Assembly: GCA_964609385.1 (NCBI GenBank)
Contig: CAZSSM010000025.1
Location: 14,885-78,884 of the forward strand
Direction: 5' to 3'
From: CAZSSM01 sp964609385
GTDB lineage: Bacteria; Planctomycetota; Planctomycetia; Isosphaerales; Isosphaeraceae
DNA length: 64,000 bases
Part shown: positions 58,298 through 64,000 of the stretch, piece after piece
Position numbering within the stretch: the first letter of the stretch is position 1
Layout: the number at the start of each line of letters is the position of its first letter
Notes under the pieces: model-generated
Database searches by the model: none
Told to the model about the DNA's origin: nothing
Seen by the model: only the letters and a program-made list of their open reading frames with translations
Program-made: the position numbers and the translations under genes

Positions 58298-58892
58298 TCT
58301 CGATTTGGTTTACCATGAAGTTACGTTGATTTTCGTCTTACTTAACGCCTAGCACCGTGCTAAAGCTGGCTGGGGACTGCGAAGCGAGCAGTCTCTGGGA
58401 TGAGGTCTCGAAGTCGGCCGACCCTTCGCCAGAGAGGGCGGTCGACTCGATCGTCGGTGAGGCGTTCGCGAGAAGATTCGCGGAATCTCCTGATCGTCCC
58501 CCCGAGCGGCGATGCACGCCATCCCGCTGACTATCCGGCCCTGACTTTCTGGCCGTTTTTACCCATCGATGCAGGGTCTCAGCCGTTACAACCCGAACCC
58601 GGTTGTGACTTCAGCGCATGCGGGACCGTTTCGGCCGATTTTATGAAAATCGGCCGACATCTCGATCCGTGCGATCCCTAATTGCCAAAGAGCCCGACGC
58701 TCGATCGCGTATGGATCCCGGGTTGTGGCCTGGATCCGCTCCGGCGCCCCGTGTCGCGACATCGACGATCGACCTGGGCGACCCCTCGACGTTGACCTCG
58801 CGCGGTCCCGACCCCACGGATGCTGGGTCGGAGGCGAGATCCGGTCGGTCGCGCAGCCGATCGCGTAGCGATGCTCCGGGGCGCCTCGCGTC
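58298..58892. other. Intergenic stretch between convergent genes, with a hairpin
   Basis: About 595 bases between two genes pointing at each other. The only clear structure is the hairpin at 58631-58657 (listed separately). A 13-base palindrome 'tagcaccgtgcta' sits at 58350-58362. No supported frame. Confidence 0.5.
58631..58657. terminator. Perfect 12-bp hairpin between convergent genes
   Basis: Arms 'tcggccgatttt' (58631-58642) and 'aaaatcggccga' (58646-58657) pair perfectly around a 3-base loop 'atg'. Because the arms carry A/T runs at the loop side and GC at the base, RNA from either strand could form the same stem. Its position between convergent genes fits a bidirectional transcription end. 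Confidence 0.5.
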
Positions 58893-59894
58893 TCATTCCC
58901 GCTGAGGCCGCGTGCGCCCCGTCAGCGCGACCGCTCCGAGCCTCCGGACCATTCGGGACCTCGAAGGGACCCTCGTCGACGTCCATCGCATGGCCCGTCC
59001 GACGGGGAACAGGCATGGGTCGGCTCCTCCGCCACGCAACGCGAGCACCCCGGCCCGCCAGCCGAACAGAGAGGCGAGCGCTCCGCGAGTCGCCCCGATC
59101 AGGACGAATCCGGCCACCACCACGGGGATGATCGCGACGACCAGGGCGATCACCACGATCACTGCGATCGCGATCGCCACCAGATCCACCACGATCACCG
59201 CGAGCGACGGCTCCGGCCTCGGATCGACGATCGCGGGCACCCGATCGGTGGGGATCGGCCCTGAGACCTCATCCCCGGGGTCTGCTTCGGAGTCCCCAGC
59301 CACCCGAAGAGTTGGCTGGGATGGACCGGGGGCGGGAACCGAGATCTCGCCTGGGTTTCGGTCGTTCGACGTTTCGGGTCGTCCGGGAGCGGGCGAGGCT
59401 CCGGCATCGTGGCATGCCCGAGCAACGGAGGACTGCGCGTCCCGAGCCGTCGGGGGTCGAGAGGGACTGGTCTCATAGACCCAGGCCGGTCGTGACCCGA
59501 TTCGGATCTCGATGGGCGCCTCCTCGACGACCTCCCAGACTAGGCAAGGCATCTCGGAGGGTGGCTCGGGACGGGTTCGTCGCTCCGAGCCTCGAGATTC
59601 TGACGGCGGCTTCGGCCTCGGCGCGTCCGCGATCGGATCGGCATCGCCCCCCGAATCGTCGGCCTCACTGGCCTGGTCGGCACACTCCAGCGCCTTGATG
59701 AAGGCCGCGAAGAACCGGCCGTGCGGATCCGCCTTCTCACACTCGAGGAAGGCCACCTCGCCCAGGGCCAGCCAGCGCCGAAGCGTCGGGGCATCGACGC
59801 CGGACCGAACGCACGCCCGATCCACCGGATGGCCGGCCCGGATCGACGCACAGATCTGCCTCGTGATGACCCGATTGGGAACCCCGACGCCCAT
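58893..59894 (-). CDS. HTH domain protein with C-terminal membrane segments
   Basis: A 333-residue protein. Residues ~5-60 resemble a helix-turn-helix of the terminase-small-subunit/transposase type: 'RVITRQICASIRAGHPVDRA', 'CVRSGVDAPTLRRWLALGE'. A long proline/serine/arginine-rich linker (80-220) follows. A hydrophobic block of one or two membrane helices comes next ('SLAVIVVDLVAIAIAVIVVI' and on through 'VVVAGFVLIG'), then an arginine-rich tail. A DNA-binding head with a membrane tail is unusual. It could be a membrane-tethered regulator or two unrelated pieces. No recognised family; coding evidence is moderate. Confidence 0.5.
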   Translation of the reverse strand: MGVGVPNRVITRQICASIRAGHPVDRACVRSGVDAPTLRRWLALGEVAFLECEKADPHGRFFAAFIKALECADQASEADDSGGDADPIADAPRPKPPSESRGSERRTRPEPPSEMPCLVWEVVEEAPIEIRIGSRPAWVYETSPSRPPTARDAQSSVARACHDAGASPAPGRPETSNDRNPGEISVPAPGPSQPTLRVAGDSEADPGDEVSGPIPTDRVPAIVDPRPEPSLAVIVVDLVAIAIAVIVVIALVVAIIPVVVAGFVLIGATRGALASLFGWRAGVLALRGGGADPCLFPVGRAMRWTSTRVPSRSRMVRRLGAVALTGRTRPQRE

Positions 59895-61000
59895 CCCGAA
59901 CGATCCTCACAACCCCCGCGATCCAACACCAGGCTTCGACGACGCATCGCGCGTCGCGCAACCCTCCATAGGTAGGATCAAGCGATCGGATCGCGGCGTT
60001 CATGGGAATTTCTCGGGCGGTTCGACCAATCGGGTCGCCTGGCCATTTCTTCGGAACGATCAGCACAATCAGCCGATCAATAATGTTGCTCCTGACAAGC
60101 CTGACGACGTCGAAGGGCCGTCAAGACCATTTGTCGAGGCCGATGGAGCCTGAATCGAATCCAGTTTGCTCTCGGTCATACTAGGCTCAGTCATGACGTC
60201 TCCTCTTTCCTGATTACCACTTATGCATCGTCGCAGAGGAGGTCGAGGGTCTCGGAGTCGAAGCGATAGCGGATCGGCCTTTGTTTCAACTGCAACTCAT
60301 CAAGCTCAACAACGCTGGACGCTACGACCTGACCTGGGACGTGCCGAGCAAGACAACCCCTTCGAAATGCTCGGGGGGCTCAGACCGAACACTCGAAGCA
60401 GGGGCATTGCCGTTCGTCGGTTGCTCGGAACCGCCCGTGTCTCTTGTGAGACGCTCCGTCGTGGTCGGCTCGGCCATTGGCGTCTCCCTCTCCCCTTGGT
60501 TCAGGACTCGAGTCAGGATACCAGACGCTCCTCATGTATCGTTGGGCGCTTCCAAATGGAATCAACGGACCCTTGCCTCGATGGAAGGCTCAGGCTCAGG
60601 TGAGGTCGACCTCGCTCATGGACCCAGCTCCCGTCCCCACGCACGCACTCTCACCCGATCGTTCCTTCGATTCCCAACCGCATTCACGAGGCCCCGAAAA
60701 TATATCGTCGATTTTTCGGGACATCGCGCCGGGTTCGCTGGGTTTTTCCTTACTTGAGTAATAGCCGAGTCTCCCATGGAGGATCTGGCCCCGTGCCTGC
60801 TCGCTCCTCCGCTCCGTGTGGCTCGGTCTTCCGTGAGGTTCGGGCCGGGTCGCCCCCGGCTCCGGTTCGCCGATCCGCCGAACTCGGGCGGAACGCTCCC
60901 CCGGGAGCCCGCGCCACCCGAGACTTCGCGGGGCCGAACCGCTCGTGCCCAACCACATCCACTCCCCCGTTCGATTCACCACCCAACCGACGAGGCCCGA
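59895..61000. other. Gene-poor stretch with possible gene remnants
   Basis: About 1.1 kb without a full gene. A plus-strand frame running to the stop at 60151 ends in protein-like residues ('NQPINNVAPDKPDDVEGPSR'). Another from 60197 reads 'RLLFPDYHLCIVAEEVEGLG' and 'ADRPLFQLQLIKLNNAGRYD', then degenerates after about 60370. Neither has a start codon with a ribosome binding site. They look like decayed gene ends. The promoter for the PEP-CTERM gene at 61001 should lie in the last part. Confidence 0.35.
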
Positions 61001-61822
61001 ATGAACCGTTTTCGCTTCCTGACGCTCGCGTTCTGCTTGCCTATCCTCTTGTTCACCATGAGCAGGCCCGCCTGGGCGGTCCCTGCCTTCGGAATCGACT
61101 CAAATGGCGATCTCTACCGGATCGATCTCGCGACCGGGACGACCACCTTGATCGGCCAGACCGACATCAACTTCGACTTCGCCGTCACCGTTCCCCAAGG
61201 CCTGGCGGTCTCGGCGTCGGGATCGCTCTTCGCCACCGACATCCTGGGCATGTTGTACGAACTGGACCCGACGGACGCCTCAACGACGTTGATCGGGGAC
61301 ACAGGCCTGGGGAATATCGAGGGACTCGACTTCCTCGGCACCACCGACACGTTGATCGCGGCGGATTTCGATTCGAGGCCGCCGAGCCTCTTCACGCTCG
61401 ACCTGGCGACCGGAGATCCGACGCTCCTGGTGACGGCGTCCGAGCCGGCCGTTGCGGTCCGGTCGATGACACTTATCGACATGGACACGGCGATCATCCG
61501 GACTGATGACCCGGAGGAGAACACGCTGCGGCGGCTCGACCTCTCCACCGGGGCGCTGACGACCATTGGGGCCGTGAGCGGGTTCCCGGGCCTCACTGGG
61601 CTCGATTTCGGGATCGACGGGAATCTCTATGGCTTGACCAACGTCGGAGAGATTCTTGCGATCGACCCGACCAATGCCAACGCGACCCTGATCGCGGACA
61701 CGGGCATCGGATGGCTCGGGTTGGCCGCGGTGCCGATCCCCGAGCCGAATTCGATGGCGTTGGTGCTCGCTGGGACGGCGGCCCTGGCCTGCATCCGAAG
61801 GTTCCTCGTCCGTCGGGGCTGA
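61001..61822 (+). CDS. PEP-CTERM protein with propeller-like repeats
   Basis: A 273-residue exported protein. Signal peptide 'LTLAFCLPILLFTMSRPAWA'. The body has repeated strands of the type 'LYRIDLATGTTTLIGQTDIN', 'LYELDPTDASTTLIGDTGLG' and 'ILAIDPTNANATLIADTGIG', each about 40-45 residues apart, suggesting a small beta-propeller. It ends 'PIPEPNSMALVLAGTAALAC' with an RRFLVRRG tail, the PEP-CTERM sorting signal. The exosortase is not in this window. Its signal peptide shares 'FR-LTLAFCL' with the PEP-CTERM gene at 63743, which suggests common origin of the leader. Confidence 0.85.
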   Translation: MNRFRFLTLAFCLPILLFTMSRPAWAVPAFGIDSNGDLYRIDLATGTTTLIGQTDINFDFAVTVPQGLAVSASGSLFATDILGMLYELDPTDASTTLIGDTGLGNIEGLDFLGTTDTLIAADFDSRPPSLFTLDLATGDPTLLVTASEPAVAVRSMTLIDMDTAIIRTDDPEENTLRRLDLSTGALTTIGAVSGFPGLTGLDFGIDGNLYGLTNVGEILAIDPTNANATLIADTGIGWLGLAAVPIPEPNSMALVLAGTAALACIRRFLVRRG

Positions 61823-62116
61823 GGGACGCGTCGTCTCGGGCCGGTTCGAGGCGTTCCATGTGACGACCTGCGAACGGCTCGCTCTTGGGTATCCTGAGAG
61901 TAAAGAGGGTCTGCCGCCCGGGCGTTCCCCCCGGCAGGCCCCGTATCGCAGGCGTCCGGCGATTCGGGGGGGTGGATGTGGGTCGTTCCCCCTGTGTGGA
62001 CAGACGCGACGCCCGCGGAGGCGGGCGATTGAGGCCAAGTTGCGGGTTGCGGGATGCGTTTTTCGTCATCGAATCCGCTCGTCACCACTCGGAGCGGGGC
62101 GCCTTGCATCTTGAGT

Positions 62117-62584
62117 TCAGTATCCGACTCCGGATCGGTTGTCACACGATGAAGAGGCTGTCTGGAGCCGGTCGATGTGCTGCTCGACGCGCTTGATCTC
62201 GCGATCGACGACGACCTGCCGCAACTGGACGACGTACTTGACGCGGACTCCAGAGTAGCCCTCCAGTTGCGGTCCGTTCTTGGTGTCGATTTTCCCCAAC
62301 ATCGCGATCAGCGACTTGGCCTCGGCCAACTCGAAGATGACCGACTGGACCGGCTGGTTGGCCGCGTTGATCGCCGTCTTTAGGTTGATCAGGAACTGGG
62401 TGATGTCGGCCCGGACTTTGTAGAGGTCTTTGACGTCGTATTCCTGGTTGTCATCGAGCGTGTTGTTGTATGAGATGATCAACCGATCGAGCTGCGACAG
62501 ACGATGGACAACCCGGTTCTTCAGCTTCAAGGCGCGGGAGAGTTGATCTCCCTCATATCCTTCGGCATAGCGCTCTGCTCCCAT
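62117..62584 (-). CDS. Hypothetical 155-residue helical protein
   Basis: A soluble protein, helical and charged, without signal peptide: 'ALKLKNRVVHRLSQLDRLII', 'LYKVRADITQFLINLKTAI', 'VQSVIFELAEAKSLIAMLG', 'REIKRVEQHIDRLQTASSS'. The heptad spacing suggests a coiled-coil bundle. Its codon use is less GC-biased than its neighbours. It vaguely recalls the DIP1984-type small proteins, but I would not assign it. No neighbour in the same unit. Confidence 0.65.
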   Translation of the reverse strand: MGAERYAEGYEGDQLSRALKLKNRVVHRLSQLDRLIISYNNTLDDNQEYDVKDLYKVRADITQFLINLKTAINAANQPVQSVIFELAEAKSLIAMLGKIDTKNGPQLEGYSGVRVKYVVQLRQVVVDREIKRVEQHIDRLQTASSSCDNRSGVGY

Positions 62585-63099
62585 GTCGGATCGGTGTTCT
62601 CGGAATGACGTCCCTAAGCCCGAACTCGGTTCCTGGGTGTATCGAATGGAATCCGAAGATATCAGAAACTATGATCGGATTCCAGGACCGACGTGATGTT
62701 CGTCATGCGTTCATGCGATTCAACGACCGATACGAACGACTTCCGATTCGGCTTGCCCGCGACTCGGGAGGATCGTCTTGTCCGCCCCCACGCGCCCAGG
62801 GGCTCTTGAGAACCGTGACGTTAGAGACCGAGCCGTTCTTCATGCTCCGGCAGAGATTCTCAAAGGCTTGTGATCACCCTCTTCCCAGACGCTCTCCGGC
62901 TGGGAACAACCGACCACCTCATGGCGAAACGGGGGAAGGTCGAAGTGGGGGCAAAGCACCACATCATTCGACGTTGCCTTTCGGTCCGAACTGGGACGGC
63001 CGACCTCCACGGACTCGGGGGCTTCACCCGAGCCCGAACATTCACTTGAACGCGAAATCCCCCTAGAATGATTGTGTCGATCCAGATTGCCTCGTCATC
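62585..63099. other. Intergenic stretch without a supported gene
   Basis: About 515 bases. A plus-strand frame (62605-63066) exists but reads as arginine/proline-rich sequence without motif or ribosome binding site. Nothing else seen. Confidence 0.4.
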
Positions 63100-63188
63100 G
63101 TGGGGACCACCCTTGCGGAGGTCCCCGGCGGAGAGGAACGCACGAGGTCACTCGATCATTGGGATCGGAGAGACCGACGGAGGCACAA
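63100..63188. repeat. 89-nt direct repeat, copy 1
   Basis: This stretch recurs at 63912-64000 with two mismatches (87 of 89 identical). It contains a GC hairpin (arms ggggacc at 63102-63108 and ggtcccc at 63120-63126) and the last ten codons plus stop of the PEP-CTERM gene at 63156. The repeat marks a duplicated gene end, not a mobile element. Confidence 0.9.
63102..63126 (-). terminator. Hairpin downstream of the PEP-CTERM gene
   Basis: Arms 'ggggacc' and 'ggtcccc' around an 11-base loop, 29 bases past the minus-strand stop at 63156. A twin hairpin sits at 63914-63938 after the next gene copy. The conserved position suggests a transcription end or mRNA-stabilising stem. Confidence 0.5.
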
Positions 63189-63743
63189 GGTCACCGCCAA
63201 GCCGCCCATCCCCAGCAAGGCCAACGACGAGGGCTCCGGGACGATAGTCAGCGAACCCGACAAATCCTGAGCTTGACTTAACCCAACCACTCCTTGATTT
63301 GTCAAAACAACCGAATTTAAAGAAATTTCTGATGAAATACCAGGAATACCTTCGGATGAAATATACTCTACGAGAAAGTCATCCGTATCAGAACTTATCC
63401 TAGATGCATCAGGATCTGCGATTGACACTACAATAGTATTAATATTTGAATTAAAATCAATGTTTGCGGATGTGTTTGATAAATCAAACATAGTTGACCC
63501 AACAGTAACTGGGGCAAACGACGTGAGAGGAATGTCTGTGAAAAACTGGAGTCCTCCCGCTGGGTCCAGTTCGGAGAGGTCGAAATCGAAGCTCCACGAA
63601 CCTTGGAAGGGGTCCGGGGTCACGTCCCCAGAGAAGTTCGATGCGTCGAAATCCCCCATAAAGGTTACTGGGGCGGCCTGACTGAAGCAGGGGAGGAGGG
63701 TGGCCAAGCAAAACGCGAGCGTCAGCGTGCGGAAATGGGTCAT
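63156..63743 (-). CDS. PEP-CTERM protein with AT-rich central segment
   Basis: A 195-residue exported protein. Signal peptide 'LTLAFCLATLLPCFSQAAP'. The body ('GSWSFDFDLSELDPAGGLQF', 'IDFNSNINTIVVSIADPDAS') has no recognised domain. The end is 'VPEPSSLALLGMGGLAVTLC' with an RRSLRSQ tail, a PEP-CTERM signal. The ends of the gene are GC-rich like the rest of the window, but codons ~85-150 (about 63290-63490) are strikingly AT-rich, so the middle looks imported or recombined. The stop lies in an 89-nt repeat shared with the next gene. The start follows a GACGAGG ribosome-binding-like site. Confidence 0.85.
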   Translation of the reverse strand: MTHFRTLTLAFCLATLLPCFSQAAPVTFMGDFDASNFSGDVTPDPFQGSWSFDFDLSELDPAGGLQFFTDIPLTSFAPVTVGSTMFDLSNTSANIDFNSNINTIVVSIADPDASRISSDTDDFLVEYISSEGIPGISSEISLNSVVLTNQGVVGLSQAQDLSGSLTIVPEPSSLALLGMGGLAVTLCLRRSLRSQ

Positions 63744-63911
63744 CGGAACCTCGTCGCTAAGGTGGTCAATCGAAAGTGGAAGGTGATCCGGAGAACCAGA
63801 GCCGGGGACGACCCGACTGAAAACCTCGCTCCATACCGAGCCACTCGGAGCGGAGGAGCGAGCAGGAACGGGACCAGAACCTCAAGGGGAAGTCCCGGCC
63901 ATCACTGACAA

Positions 63912-64000
63912 GTGGGGACCACCCTTGCGGGGGTCCCCGGCGGAAAGGAACGCACGAGGTCACTCGATCATTGGGATCGGAGAGACCGACGGAGGCACAA
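63912..64000. repeat. 89-nt direct repeat, copy 2 (reaches window edge)
   Basis: Copy of 63100-63188 with two changes. It again contains the GC hairpin (63914-63938) and the end of a PEP-CTERM reading frame. Identity may continue beyond the window. Confidence 0.9.
63968..64000 (-). CDS. C-terminal end of another PEP-CTERM gene (partial)
   Basis: The minus strand reads LCLRRSLRSQ and a TGA stop at 63970-63968, identical to the end of the gene at 63156. The rest of the gene lies outside the window. With the shared 89-nt flank this shows a tandem paralogue transcribed in the same direction. The identification rests on these last residues only. Confidence 0.6.
   Translation of the reverse strand: MCLRRSLRSQ

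Overview
The window looks like about 64 kb of chromosome from a high-GC planctomycete, most likely of the Isosphaeraceae type. This rests on family content: a PSD1 (DUF1549/DUF1553) cytochrome-like protein paired with a DUF1501 protein, a PVC-type membrane-bound dehydrogenase with a separate cytochrome c partner, a Tat-exported Gfo/Idh/MocA oxidoreductase, several PEP-CTERM proteins, a formylglycine sulfatase, and an ECF sigma factor overlapping a giant Ser/Thr kinase. No tRNA, rRNA, CRISPR array, complete insertion sequence or prophage was seen.

Layout. 0-10.8 kb: a small planctomycete-type conserved protein, an OprP-like porin, a kinase-leader remnant, the dehydrogenase/cytochrome c pair, a polysaccharide deacetylase and the oxidoreductase. 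10.9-15.5 kb: the PSD1/DUF1501 pair, with PSD1 broken by a C-rich insertion. 15.8-22.5 kb: a CHRD/PEP-CTERM protein, a penicillin-acylase-type Ntn hydrolase, an AT-rich gene-poor stretch, a beta-helix protein and a small secreted protein. 22.8-26.5 kb: a radical-SAM activase-like protein, an unknown 364-residue protein, a baeRF/Vms1-like protein and a PNPOx-like flavoprotein. 27-38.9 kb: a heparinase II/III family protein, a double PPC-like exported protein, an ECF sigma factor coupled to a kinase/WD40/TPR protein, and a sulfatase.

39.2-51.5 kb is the most interesting region. It holds a same-strand run of a 195-residue unknown, a soluble FtsH-like AAA+/M41 protease, a 93-residue unknown, a 1246-residue unknown and two beta-propeller proteins. 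These meet tail-to-tail a membrane-anchored zinc-ribbon/TPR protein. I read this as an FtsH-centred ternary conflict or quality-control system. The pair at 22.8-24.6 kb may be detached parts of it. These assignments rest on remembered family resemblance and need a profile search.

51.7-64 kb: a large MscS-type channel, a nucleoside 2-deoxyribosyltransferase-like protein, three small secreted low-complexity proteins, an HTH-plus-membrane protein, and PEP-CTERM genes. The last PEP-CTERM gene lies between copies of an 89-nt direct repeat, the second of which runs off the right edge and encodes the same C-terminus, indicating a tandem gene family.
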